In this document: positions 1 to 11,613 of the stretch, in pieces
How the letters are laid out: the number at the start of each line of letters is the position of its first letter
How positions within the stretch are numbered: the stretch's first letter is position 1
Origin: Nitzschia sp. DOCU1
Lineage: Eukaryota > Bacillariophyta > Bacillariophyceae > Bacillariales > Bacillariaceae
Length of the DNA: 64,000 bases
Assembly: GCA_951394045.1 (NCBI GenBank)
Contig: OX595985.1
Span: 868,001-932,000, forward strand
Direction of reading: 5' to 3'
Translations under genes and position numbers: made by a program
The notes under the pieces: generated by a model
What the model was told of the DNA's origin: nothing
The model's database searches: none
What the model saw: only the letters and a program-made list of their open reading frames with translations

Positions 1-1
1 G

Positions 2-1312
2 CTCGTGGCATCGGAAGCTGTTCGCGTCCTTCGAGCCTACGCCGTGTTGTATCTGCTGGCGTTTCTGTTGTTGGTAGGCTACAAGTGGCAAACGAAAGGA
101 TATTATCAAGCCGACTATGACCGTCGCTTGGCTGCGTTTTTACAACAAAATCATGAGCGCCCAGTGCCGTGGTGGACCGTCCAACAAGAATTGGTGGAAG
201 AAAGCATGACGGGAATTCGGGAGCTAGGACGTTTGCAAGATGCCGAATTGAAGAATCATGCACAACGTCAACAGCAATTAGAAGCGTTGAAAGAGACTTT
301 GGAAGGATTGGACTTTGCCGTGCCAGCCGCAGATCATCAAACACTCGAATCATCGGCGGCTACTGGGAGTTTGTTGCAACATGCGGCACTTGCAGAATTT
401 CCCACTAGCAAAGATTTGAAGCAGGTCTTCTCCAAGGCCATGGAAGAGTTGAGAGATGCCATTCAAGTGGCAGAGACGCTCGATTGGAAAAAAGTACAAT
501 CGCAATGGAGTGACCTTCCTCCCAAGAAACCCAGTGTCCCGGTAAATGGCGTGGCAATCACTTGCCCCGACGACGACATTGCTGTAAACGACAATACGGC
601 AGCGATGATTCCACAAGATGCGGCACGTCAAGCCGATTTGGATCGATACGTCGGACAAGTGCAAGCACTATTGAGTCAACGCAGCAAGGCAACCACGTTG
701 GACTCGTTTGTCTTTTCGCAGTTATTACTACCGGAAAGTCTCATGTCCTTGGAACGAACCACACGATTGCACGTCAATGAGGCTCTGGAAGAAATCATTG
801 CTACCTCCATGACAACAACAACAAATAGTACTTTGTCATCGTCGTCTTCCAACAATAACAACAAACATTGTGTCACGGAAGAACAAGTCTTGGATATGGT
901 CCAAGAAGGCTTGTGGGCCTTGCAACGCAAGGCAGATTTACGCAATGTTTTGCGCAAAAAAGTGTTGGAATTGGATCCCACGGCGACAGCCATTATACTC
1001 GATGCCGATCTAGGAATACCGACACCCAAAATTCCTATACGGCAAACCAAGAATTTGAGACGTTGGGTGGATACACCTCTCATTGCCAAATTGGCACAAG
1101 GAATCGATCAGTTGGTAGAATGGAGTGGAGGACATTCTGATCGACTCGATCAATGGTTGGATGCCATAGTGGCATCTCAACATGAACGGGTAGGAGAAAT
1201 GGTCGTGCGACGCGTCTTGCAAGAATCGGCTCATGTCGAAATTCCTACAATGGACACGCTGAAACAAAAAGCACAAACTCTAGTGTCGGCTGTCAAGAAA
1301 AAATCCAAATAA
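2..1312 (+). CDS. Partial single-pass membrane protein with helical/coiled regions, function unknown
   Basis: The reading frame is already open at the left edge and no ATG opens it (the first start-like codon is GTG), so the 5' end lies outside the window. About 436 residues are visible, ending at TAA 1310-1312. Near the visible N-terminus is one strongly hydrophobic stretch (VLRAYAVLYLLAFLLLVGY). It is followed by Gln/Glu/Leu-rich helix that could form a coiled coil, then low-complexity Thr/Ser/Asn tracts around residues 265-285, and a lysine-rich C-terminus. I recognise no catalytic motif. The topology (short N-terminal part, one TM, long helical domain) would fit an organelle or nuclear-envelope membrane protein, but that is inference. 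It converges on the HEATR5-like gene with only 68 bp between stop codons. Confidence 0.7.
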   Translation, partial: LVASEAVRVLRAYAVLYLLAFLLLVGYKWQTKGYYQADYDRRLAAFLQQNHERPVPWWTVQQELVEESMTGIRELGRLQDAELKNHAQRQQQLEALKETLEGLDFAVPAADHQTLESSAATGSLLQHAALAEFPTSKDLKQVFSKAMEELRDAIQVAETLDWKKVQSQWSDLPPKKPSVPVNGVAITCPDDDIAVNDNTAAMIPQDAARQADLDRYVGQVQALLSQRSKATTLDSFVFSQLLLPESLMSLERTTRLHVNEALEEIIATSMTTTTNSTLSSSSSNNNNKHCVTEEQVLDMVQEGLWALQRKADLRNVLRKKVLELDPTATAIILDADLGIPTPKIPIRQTKNLRRWVDTPLIAKLAQGIDQLVEWSGGHSDRLDQWLDAIVASQHERVGEMVVRRVLQESAHVEIPTMDTLKQKAQTLVSAVKKKSK

Positions 1313-1380
1313 AAACTAGGTAGGGGGGGGGGGGGGCTTGTGGTTATTGCATTCCGCTATATTTAGTCGTGTTATTATTA
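1313..1380. other. Short convergent intergenic spacer with a poly-G run
   Basis: Only 68 bp separate the stop codons of two convergent genes, so their 3' UTRs must overlap. The spacer contains an uninterrupted run of about 14 G starting near 1323. Confidence 0.6.
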
Positions 1381-4300
1381 TTATTTCTTGAAACCTTGTA
1401 GGTTCAACTTTTTCTTGGCAGGAGCCTGCGACGACGTAGCCGTGTTGCTGGGAGCATAGCCACTCATGTCGGCTCGGACGGCAAACTCCAACACGGCCCG
1501 ATCGGGTTCGGATAAGAAACCCATGCTGGATTTAAAGGGAAGGGGGGCCGTTCGGGCAATATGAGTAATGGCTTGTGCACACATGCGGCCCAAGGCAGGA
1601 TCGGAGGATCCTGGATGGGGAGATGGATGGTTCGGAATACCGTTAAAGCGCAATACCGCAATCAGACTTTGAAAGATTACCACCAACAATTGAGCGACAT
1701 CGTCGGGAGTAATAGTAGTACTGCTATCCGAGGAGAATTGCTGAATGGCAACCAGAGTAATTTTCATGCCGTCCGCACAGACGGCAGTTCGGTGCGAATG
1801 GCACGTCGTCGGTACTTGTAATGTGCCGTACGCTTGAAAGACAGACAAGACCTCTGTCAAGACCGAGCAAATAATACGACCAAAAAAGTCGTTGGGTGGA
1901 GGAGGAGAAGATTGTAGCAAGTTGCGTAGGGCAACCAACACGGGGAGTTGCTGCGCGTCTTGAATGCATCCCAAAAGAGATTCTTGTACAATGGCAAGAC
2001 TGGCCTTCGCGGCCACGCCCTCCTTGGCTTGTACCACCACTGACCAGGTTTCAAAGTCCTTCGAGTGGGCCATGGCGACTGCAATGTCACTTTGTTCCTT
2101 GAGTGTAACGGCGTCATGGGCTAGGCACACTTTCATTAGGATCCGAATGGCTGTCTGAACATTGGCCGGCAATTCCTTGCCACTGGACGAGACATGTAGA
2201 GCAACAGCTACCATCGCCTTGACTAGTGATGCTGGGGTGGAGGGATTCGAAATAATCTTGGCCACAGCGCTGAAACAAGCCGACACAATGAGGGAAGACT
2301 GTCGGCTCGTCAAGTCTACCAAACCACTCTCGAGCAAACTGAGTGGACGGAGGATCGCCAAAAGTAGGGAAGAATCTTCAGTAGCAGCGATTGTGTCGAG
2401 TTTGGTCAAATTCAACAAGAGGGAACACGACGTTTTGACGAGCTCCATTTCGCTTTCCGGTGAGGACGTCCTTTTCACTCTGCCTGATAGGATTGGCTCG
2501 AAAATGGACAACGAGATTCCGGACAGTGCACCTTCGACCTTGCCTTTCCATGAACTATCAAGCTCCAAAATGGCTTGCTTGGAAGACAGTATAGTGAGAG
2601 CCTTGAGGCAGTCGCTTGCAATCTCCGCTGGTTTGACTGATCCGGCCCACTCGTGTTTTGATCGCACTGCAGTGGGATTGCTCAAGGCAGTTGCGGCATC
2701 TCCAAAGCCAGCAAAGACAAATGGAACAATTCGACGGAGCCAGGCTTCGGCCTCGTCTGTATCGTTTGATGATTCAATAGTTTGAACCAAGAAGTTTATT
2801 GCCGTTGACGCTAGAGTCGCCCAGGATGATCCTAGGGCGGCCTTGACAGATTCATCAACATCTGTCCAATGTCCCAAGTACCCCGGATCAAAAGCTACTT
2901 GGTCGCCATCAGCCTTCGTTCCACAGAGTGTCATTCCAAAATTCAGGAGCAATCTGGCACCATCTATGGCCAGACTGGCTGCGTGCGCCCCGAGTGCGGC
3001 CTTATCCACCTTGACCAATGCCATTAGATCCTCTTCATCAGTTGGAATGTTCCCAAGCGTCCACACTTTGCTTATATGAACGAGCAGGTTGGCACGCGTA
3101 TCGGCGTACCCTTGTACTCCCGGTCCTTGGAACGTAGCAGTCGGCAATTTGTTGTCGACGCCAAAGACAACCATATCGCCTGGCTCGGGAACAACAGGGC
3201 GGAACATCCGTTTTAACACACCTTTATCAGCAGTGACTTTCATTTTGAGAAACATTTGAAGAGTGCGGCAAGAAGCGAGGAACAGTCGACATGGTGCGGC
3301 GCCTTGGTCTTCAGTTGGAGCTACTAGACCATTCTTGATGGCGGAAGAGATTTGGGGAATGTCATCGTTCAGAACGGTGGTCCCAGGTTGATCGGGATCT
3401 GGGATATTTCCGAAGCATTCAATCACTTGGCAGATCAAATGCATGGCGCTCTCCTGCAGGCAGCGAAGCTCTGCTTGATCGACGGTAGCAGTGGCCATCC
3501 CGCAGGCGGCCGTAACAATGGCACAAATGTGCAACGAGAGAACAGAAGGCGGGATACCGGCTCCCTGTTGCGTCGCTTCCCGACAAGCTGTGGTGCACTC
3601 GAGTTTGGCCTCCTTTGGATTGAAAGCAGAAGTACTGCCAAGCGCGAGGCCCTCCGATAACGACTTGCTTGCCATCTCGTTCAATGCAATCTTCATGACC
3701 TGCACTGCAAGTACCTTTACTTGCCAACGGACTGGGTTTGCGAATTCTAAAATTGGTCCGGCGTCTTGATTCGCTCGAGCGAGAGCCGACTCAACGATCC
3801 TTGCCACGGAAAATGGCTGATCTTCGGTGTAATCGTCCTCATTCAAATTGGCAGACGATCCCATGGCAATGCATCGTGACAGCAAGATGTACCTAAGAAG
3901 GATGACAAAGCATTTCGACGAATGACTGCGCTCCAAGAGAACTAGCAGGCGCATGACTTGTGAAAGTTCTAAGCTTTTCGAGTCCGGCGTCTTGAACAAC
4001 AACTCTGATTCTCTGGGCGCCGAGATGCCACGGTGCAAAGTGTTTCCAGCAAATGTCTGGGTCCCGACGAACTCTTCAAGGGCCGCGAAGAGCAACGAAA
4101 CCATTTTCATGCCACTCCACTCCGCCACCAAGATATTCGATAGTGAAAGGACACGGATAACCTTGAGGGCCGCACGAAGCACAAGTGGCGATGCCATGCC
4201 ACTTCTGGGGATGCTGGCATCTTGATCTGGGTGAATTGTAAGTCTGCGAGGACTTATGCTATCCATGAGCATAGGGATGCAAGAAAGAACCGCGTGTTCG

Positions 4301-7300
4301 ACATATTTCACTCCCTCTGCGTGGGCAGGGAGAAGATACTGGTGCTGCGATAGGACTTCCTGAAAGGCCATCGCCTCCAACTTAACTGTTGGGTGGGAGC
4401 CCAAGCACTCGTTCGCAAGAATGGCCATCCTCGAGAATCGCATCGCCACTTCCTGGTCTTTTCCATCCAGACGCGCTAACGAGGGAGTGATGAAAGTCAT
4501 CAAGCGAAGTAACACTGCGATAAAGGAAGCCTCGGATGCCAACTTCTCTTCGTCGGTTCCATGGTCGTAATCAGCCGAAGCCGCTGTCCATGCAGACAAA
4601 AAATTGTCCTCGATCAGCTCTGCCATTTTTCTCAGTAAATGGCTCTCCTGGGGTGTCAACGTTCCTGCTTCGAGCTTTTTGGAATAGGAAAACAAAATTC
4701 CAAATGCGTGCATACCTACAGCACGCACACCTAGAAAGCCACCCGTTGGCCTGCTAGTTACGGAAGGGAGAATCTTGATCAAGATTTGAAAGAGATCCAA
4801 TGCATCTTCAGCGTGTGTGTCGTTTTGCTCGGTATTACCTCTTTCTCGAGCACGAGTATCGCGCTCCTTCTTGATCCGGACAGCGGTACGCTGCATGCAT
4901 GCAAGCGAGAGTAAAGCAGCCGAACGCCCAGCCGAGATAGATTCCAATGACAGAGGCTTTCCTTGTTCCTGATCCTGCGTTCCCTGAATGACTTCATCAA
5001 CGGCATGGAGGATTGCACTCTGCAAAAATCTAGCGTCTTCTCGAACACCCAGAGTCGAAAGAAAGCCAAGCCCTTCGGCCGCAGCACGACGCACTTCTTG
5101 AGAAGGAGATCGAAGCATTGTCAAAAACACATCCTTGGCTTTATTCATCCACATTGGTCCTTTTAAAGCAAAGACAGAAAGTCACAGGTGAGAACAAGTC
5201 GAAACATCGAAAGTACACTCGATCTGCGACGAGTGAACATACCAAGATTAACCGGAACGTTGTGGGTTGATTCGAAAACGGGAAGAGCCTTCAAGCAAAA
5301 TAGAAGGACCGCTGCAACGTTGGTAGCTGCGGCCGAGTCATCCTTCAACTGAGCGCATATCAGAAATAGGAATGTGAGAACACGCTGAGTACAAAGGAAA
5401 GTAAATCGCAACACGTACCCTTCCACGCCGATTGTGGTCAGCCAATGCCCCTCGAGTGATTGGAATGTGAGGGGGGGGAAGTAAGGACTCAAGCATTTGT
5501 AGAGCATTTTGCTGCTCTTTACCACTTTTGAGAGTAAACGTTGCAGAGAAGGCTTGAATGGCAGCATCGACGAGACGCACTTTAGCAGAGCAAGAAGGCA
5601 TGGCCGGGTGTCTCCATGTGCCGACCTCGTGAAGTGCTGTTGGAGGCTTCTCCCCAGCATTTTCGGAGACGATCATACCCAGAACTTGGCTCCCAAGAAA
5701 TTCGACGTCGTCCAGCCGCATTTGTTTCGTATTCTTGAGCAAATGGAGAACTGACTCGCGGTCATTGTGTGAGGCTGCTTCCGACTTGAGCGCGACGAGA
5801 TCGTATTCCAGGTCCCGAGCACCACCAACTTGGCCTGGACTCGTGGCTCGACTAAAGGATGCGGCATCAAGAAGGCCGTCTTCGTTGCTAACTAGCGACC
5901 GAAGAATCGAGCACGAAACCTCACTCTCGATTGCATATTGGATATTGGCCGCAGAGAACGCAAACACATCATCAGCAATCATTGGGTATGATCCAGGAGG
6001 AAGCCACGCAAAGGCTTCTAGGATTGCAGCCTTGGCGCTATCCAAGTGACCAACCGCGGCAGGAATCGATTGTGTTTTTCCAAGCCTTCCGCTAGGGTAT
6101 AACAATGGCAACACATCTTCCAACAAAAGCGAGGTCCTACTCAGTGCATCAGGAACGGATAACAGTAGCTCTGAGCAATACCTCAAGAAGGCCACCGCAC
6201 TCTCCAACATGGATTCGACACACACCAGTTCATGAGCATCTGCAAACTTTCCTCCCCTTTGTTCTTGCTTTGCAACCTTTTGCCACAAGCCGAATACCAA
6301 CGCAATGTGGCTTGTTACACCAGCAGGTCCAGTGGCGAAGCCTCCACAAATAATGTTGAAGCCCGCCTTTACGCAGGTGCACACTCCTCCTGGATTGTTG
6401 GCTGTCATAGTATCACTGAACAGAGTATTCACTAGGATTTCCGCCACGGACATGGTCATGTCGAGCAATTCAGATGGCAGGCCACCCGGAAGGTTGGGCA
6501 AATCTCGCATAACAACGGAAATCATGAGCGCAATTCCGTGAATTGCCTGCTTGTGCTTGGCGGACTCGTCCACTTTCACTTCCTTGACGGGCGTCTGCTG
6601 ACGACGGAACCTGGCAAACCGGCCCGCCACGGTTGCTTCCTGCTGCTTCGGTTCCTCCTTCTCCGTGCTGGTGGTCGCCATCAGCTCAGCATGCTCCACT
6701 TGAATCTCAATGATACTCTCCTGGACCAGTTGGCGGCCTCGAGCTGGGAAAACTGACGTCATGGCAGCACAGGCGACTGCAGCTTCATGACGCACACCCT
6801 GATCGGAATGTCGAAGGCAAGCTTTCAATGCCGGGGCCAAATCATCCGCTGCCGAAGTAGTTGCCTCGCCAAGCGCGACCAGTAAATGCGAAATCTCGAT
6901 CAGCATCACCTGAAGCTGGTGCCCATTCATGGATTGCTGGTTTTTACTACAAACCTGAATCAGCTCATGCAGAATCAAGAGTTGCACCGATTCGGGAGAC
7001 AGGACTGAGATGCCTTCCCGCAAAACACGAGATGCCGCCAGCCGAGCAAGGGCTCCGTCCGCAGGCGAGACCTTCGGGCCCTGACCAAATAGATTATTGG
7101 GAACAACTGGTCCCGTTAGTGTATGCAACTGAGCATCCAAGTCACTGCCTACCATGCTCAAAATGATCATGATGGCTTCCTTGTGAGAGATACTCTTCCC
7201 TTCGCCCACAGCCTGAAGCGCCGACTGAAATCGAAGCAGCTCAATCATGGTCCTCGCAAATCCATTCCGAATCGCACGGCCTCCCATTGAAAACACGCCA

Positions 7301-8553
7301 GCCCCTGATCTAGGGGGAGTCAATTCTCCTCCCAGCTTGATAAACATGCTCACCAGGAACTGAAGGCATTTGGGTAAAGTAGAACAAGCGGCTGCTGTTA
7401 CTATTCCTTTGCGCGATGCTCTCCCCCCAGGTGCTCCTCCACCAGACGTTGCTTTGGTTGGCGATCCGTCATCTCCTTCGACATTTCGATTGCTGGTCTT
7501 CTCGGCACTTAACATGTTATTGTACTCGATCGCAGTACTCATGCAGCGCGCCAGAGCTTCACCCCACGCTCCTGCCACCATGGGGCTTTCATCATCCAAA
7601 TGTTTAAAAGCAACCGTCATGAGATCCTCCAAACTAGCGACTGGAGTAGGAGCAACCGCGTCGGGAGTGTTGGGAGATTTGATACTGGTATGAATGACCA
7701 GTGGTGCCAAAAGGCTGGCCAACTGAGCTGATCCACATCGTACTTCTGGATACTTGTCGGCCACTGCCACCTTGAGCAGACGAATCATTTCGATAATGGC
7801 CTTGTCTTCCAAAGCCCCCTTTAAAACTAGTGGATTGCTTCCTGGACGTGTTGACAAAAATGATGTTCGAGAGGCAATGGCAGCCGCCGATGCGGTCTGA
7901 ATGGCCGCAATTCGATAGGTCGGCTCTCCGGTGCCACTAGATTTGAGAGCTCGTTGACACAGTTGTATCACATCCAGAGCCCAATTACTGAGTTGCTTGG
8001 ATAACTTTTCATCCCTCATAATTCCCGCAATCACCTCCAAAGCAGCAATTCTCGTACCCCCTGCCGCTCGGGCCGTTCGGGGATTCATGGCGGCGAGCTG
8101 AATCATGCTACGGACAAAGCCGTGAATATTAATCCGCGAATTACCCGACAAACCGTCGCCCAAGGTATGACACAAAATGACACAGTCTACCCATAGTTTT
8201 CGGAGGGGCGTCGATAGCATGGGCGGAATGGCTGTTCGTCGTGTTGGATCGGCAGCTGCCGACGCGATGTTGGCGGCCGCCAAATTACTGGAAATTCCTA
8301 GCAATTTCATCAACACCCCGGCTAGCAGCGATGGAGCTGCCACTAGTGGAACATCGCGAGGCGCACTTCTTAGAAGGCTCCGTAAAGAATGAAGGCACAT
8401 CATGAGTTCACTGGACGGGGTGGGTTCCAAGACGGAAAACGACGAGTGGGTTCCCTTGGGTGGATTGATGGTGGATCCTGCCGTTCCATAACGATTGATA
8501 GCGGCGCCCAAAAGGGCACCCGCCTCGATAATACTGCTATCGTGGCTTGCCAT
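1381..8553 (-). CDS. HEAT-repeat protein of the HEATR5/LAA1 family
   Basis: Three exons on the minus strand: 8553-5419, 5348-5243 and 5159-1381. Introns 5418-5349 (70 bp, GTACGT...CAG, phase 0) and 5242-5160 (83 bp, GTATGT...AAG, phase 1) splice in frame to about 2339 residues. The product is made almost entirely of amphipathic helix pairs (HEAT repeats). A central block after the charged linker near residue 660 (LPNLPGGLPSELLDMTMSVA onward) resembles the HEATR5 core. Family members are about 2000 residues long; yeast Laa1 and human HEATR5A/B bind clathrin adaptor AP-1 and guide endosome-Golgi traffic. I chose ATG 8553 (MASHDSSIIEAG) because the HEAT-like region begins there. In-frame codons run upstream to 8901, but that sequence is Arg/Ser-rich and unlike a repeat domain, so a longer N-terminus cannot be excluded. 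The family call rests on architecture and length. Confidence 0.72.
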
Positions 8554-9251
8554 TGCTACTTGCGGGTTGTTATTGTTGTAGCACGATATGAAAAGGGTCA
8601 TTGTGTGGAGGCGCTGATGGTCAACGTTAAGCCTGAATTTGGAAGGCGTTGATGGCGAGGCACGCGATGGAGAGCCGTTTGGACCGATCACAAGTCGATT
8701 GAGTCGAGTCGTCAGTCGTCGACTACGAAGTCGGATCAGTCGGAGATCTGGCCTTCGCTCGCTCGTCATCGACACCTGCAAGCGCGACAATGCTACCGAG
8801 AAAGTTATTTTGACGTTAAATTCAAATAGTGGAGGGAATGATTCCCGTATAACTTGGATTTTTCCCTCCACTACTCTATTCAAAACGATATGGGGTTTCA
8901 TTTTACTTAGATCAAGTTTTCCGTTGGAGGCCTATCCTACCCGTCTTCGACGAGGAGTGAACACGCAAATTGGTTCCGTTCGCGCCACAAATGCCGATCT
9001 CTAGCACGACTCCCATTGTCATGACAACTACAAACGCGAAAAGGGATTCACGAGGGATCAGTCGCGGTATTCTTCCATTGCCGCCACTGAGCAACACTCC
9101 CTCCAGAAGTCAATACGGAACGGCTCCAGTGCCGTTGATGCAGTAGACGTCCGAGGTTTTGAGACGATTGAACTACTCATTAATTTGTTGGCTGCCTGTT
9201 CGAATTCGGTGGTAAGAAGAAACTAAAACCTTGGAAGACTTAGGCACAATC
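8554..9251. promoter_or_regulatory. Divergent intergenic region with a 12-bp inverted repeat
   Basis: About 700 bp lie between the HEATR5-like start (-) and the Pro/Ser-rich gene (+), so both promoters should be here. A perfect 12-bp inverted repeat (TAGTGGAGGGAA at 8827-8838, TTCCCTCCACTA at 8862-8873) is separated by 23 bp. It could be a protein-binding pair or a hairpin in the 5' UTR. I see no clear TATA box. Confidence 0.4.
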
Positions 9252-10868
9252 ATGAAGACAACAACATCCAAACAAATAATGACCGTCGTGCTTTGCAACC
9301 TCTTGGCTCTGAGTACTTCTTTGGAAGCCAAAGGACGCGACTACCGTGTGCGGCGTAGAAATAGGTTGCAACGACCTGCGCAACGAAAACAGCAGGAAGT
9401 CGATTCGTACGATGGAATACTTCGCGACTTTGCCACCAGGGAATGGTTTGATCCTATTGAAGAGCGCAAATACACTGCGAAATCCTGCGGTACAGGAAAA
9501 GGAGCATCCTGCGCACCATCAAACTCACCGACAGAGCCCCCAAGCCCTGGCCCCACCGTATCTGCTGCTCCAAGCGCTCCACCAACGCCGAGTCCCAGCC
9601 GATTTCCAACACTTAGTCCTTCGTCACCTCCAACATTTACTCCTTCGGTGTCACCAGCGCCTTCAGCGAGTCCTTCAAAACACCCAACGCAAGAACCCTC
9701 GGCTTGGCCATCTCTTGCTCCTACAAAGTCTTTCGAGCCCTCGTCTCATCCAACTTTGCTACCGACTGGGCAGTTGTTTGTGACGGATGGGTCGACTGGT
9801 TTGGTGTCAACCTGCTTAGTGCAGCCGCCCCAAGATACAGGGGTTATTCAGGAACAGACGGTTGCATTTCTATATAACTTGTATACGATATTGGATGCTA
9901 CGTTTACCGAAGAGATTGCGAATATGGAGTCAGCATTGCACGGCGGACTGTCTCGAGAATTCTTGACGTGTGACTATGATTCTGGTAGAGATTTCTATAT
10001 TGTGGCGGTTGAGGCACAGCCTGATGATTCTTTGGGTGATGTGCTCTGTGATACTTCTCAAGATCCACAACCAGCGGAAGAAAGCAAGTGCGGTGTGGTG
10101 AATGCCGAATTGACCATGACTGTGTACTTTCCTCCTTCGAGTACTCGGCGAATGCTGCAAACTACAGATGCAAGTCCGGAAGTCTTGGGCGCCGCAGGAG
10201 ACTACATGAGAAGCTCAATGAATGATGGTGATTTTGACACGGACGTGATTGTCCAGGTAATCTTTCAGGGATTTGTCAATACTCAAGATGCGGGGCGAGA
10301 GACCCCACCTGAGTCGGAGGGTGGGAGTGGTATTTCAGCGATCATGGGCAATGTAAATCAGCCTTCAAACGTCACAGACAATAAAGTGGCCATGGGTGGT
10401 GCCGTCCTTGGGCTTGCAGCAATTGTGCTTGTTGCTTTTATGGTGCTGGCAGGTCGCCGACGTAAGCGCCGGCGGGAGGCCTTTTTGAAACACTTGGAAG
10501 GCATGTCAGATAGTGATATGAGCTTCGACCAACCTCCTGAAGCCCTGGCTGATGGTCGCGTTCATTTAGTGCTGGACGATGGTGGTTTTATGCTGGATGA
10601 TAGTGGATTCAGCAGCAATGTCAACGAAAGTGGGGAGGGGCACCCCTGGGGGGGCATTTTGCAAGACTTGGATGCCACCGATATGGACAGGGGGCATGAC
10701 GTTCATGACTGCAATTCGGGGACCTGTCCCGTGTGTCGATCCATGGGTCGCAATCCAACCTTTATCAGTGCCCCACCGCTAGGATCTTCGCTATCTGATG
10801 AGAAACGTCTGCGAAAAATATTGGAGATTCGAGAATCGTATCGCTCTCCGGATACAGTAGAACTATAA
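9252..10868 (+). CDS. Secreted/type I membrane protein with Pro/Ser-rich (PSxxPT) stalk
   Basis: Single-exon, 538 residues. The first ATG is 9252; the frame is open upstream only from a TTG. Residues 1-28 form a signal peptide (TVVLCNLLALSTSLEA). Residues about 90-175 are a low-complexity stalk of PSxxPSxxPT-type repeats, common in diatom surface and wall-associated proteins. Then comes a roughly 180-residue ectodomain with a few cysteines, an RRMLQ segment, a single TM helix near residue 385 (AVLGLAAIVLVAFMVLAG), a basic stop-transfer cluster (RRRKRRR), and an acidic cytoplasmic tail with a CNSGTCPVC cysteine cluster. The ectodomain recurs in my general impression of diatom proteins, but I cannot name a family. 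A cell-surface or wall role is inference. Confidence 0.75.
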   Translation: MKTTTSKQIMTVVLCNLLALSTSLEAKGRDYRVRRRNRLQRPAQRKQQEVDSYDGILRDFATREWFDPIEERKYTAKSCGTGKGASCAPSNSPTEPPSPGPTVSAAPSAPPTPSPSRFPTLSPSSPPTFTPSVSPAPSASPSKHPTQEPSAWPSLAPTKSFEPSSHPTLLPTGQLFVTDGSTGLVSTCLVQPPQDTGVIQEQTVAFLYNLYTILDATFTEEIANMESALHGGLSREFLTCDYDSGRDFYIVAVEAQPDDSLGDVLCDTSQDPQPAEESKCGVVNAELTMTVYFPPSSTRRMLQTTDASPEVLGAAGDYMRSSMNDGDFDTDVIVQVIFQGFVNTQDAGRETPPESEGGSGISAIMGNVNQPSNVTDNKVAMGGAVLGLAAIVLVAFMVLAGRRRKRRREAFLKHLEGMSDSDMSFDQPPEALADGRVHLVLDDGGFMLDDSGFSSNVNESGEGHPWGGILQDLDATDMDRGHDVHDCNSGTCPVCRSMGRNPTFISAPPLGSSLSDEKRLRKILEIRESYRSPDTVEL

Positions 10869-11613
10869 GCCGGCCCCTGACGATTAGAGCTTGCCACAAT
10901 GCTGCCACCGATGATCTTATGCATCAAGTTTTGTTCCCTGACCCCATTGGTCAAAGATCTGTTTGGTGCCGCGGTCGTCGAAGGAATTCCCCCAGGATAT
11001 GTTTGGCAAAGGTTCAACGTATTTGGATTCCTATTTTTGACGAAGAGTATGACGACGACCATTATGATAACGGTGAATTTCTGGTTAGTTGAATAACGAG
11101 CTGGTGCAGCCAGCAGTATGAAGAAAAGCTTATCGTAATGCTCAACTGCATGATGTGTAGTGCGGTGAACCCGCTTGGCCTTGAGCTTTTCCGTAGCAAC
11201 AGTAACTAAAACAAAGGTTTAGACAAGGAAGCTATGTGATTTATGAACGAGCTTGCACTTGTCTCTAGTAGTAGTATCTAGTAGCTCTCTAAATATCATG
11301 AGTTGCATCGATTCGGGAGACGCAGGATTGAGAAACATTCCCGCAAAACAAGAGAGGATGGAAGTAGCTCCACATAGTGATAGAGGTAGCTATCAATGAT
11401 CCTACCGGTAGTAGGCAGGGTCTCTCGAACGTTGGATCGGTCGATGCCCGCTTTTATGTGACGACGTCATAATCTCCTTCTTCGAGAAGTGCGGTTAAAA
11501 TCTGGTTACGGAATGGACGAAGCCTCCATTCAAAACTTGCCACCGGCCCTCCCCACAGGGTTTGGATTCCGGGGCACTGCTGCCACCACCCTTGTATCCC
11601 TGACGCAGAAAGA
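10869..11613. other. Intergenic, no gene seen
   Basis: About 745 bp without a credible coding frame. It holds a decayed HEATR5-like relic (separate entry). Near 11463-11470 is GACGTCAT, a half of the CRE-type motif, about 145 bp upstream of the next gene's ATG. Confidence 0.5.
11295..11357 (+). repeat. Decayed copy of a short HEATR5-gene segment
   Basis: About 60 bp here closely resemble positions 6974-7036 inside the HEATR5-like exon, in the same orientation. Shared blocks include GATTCGGGAGAC and TTCCCGCAAAACA, with substitutions and small indels between them. It does not code in this setting, so it looks like a relic of a local duplication. Confidence 0.5.

Noticed and set aside
8554..8901. 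N-terminal extension of the HEATR5-like protein
   Set aside because: Open frame but Arg/Ser-rich with poor resemblance to repeat domains; more likely 5' UTR or promoter, although not excluded.
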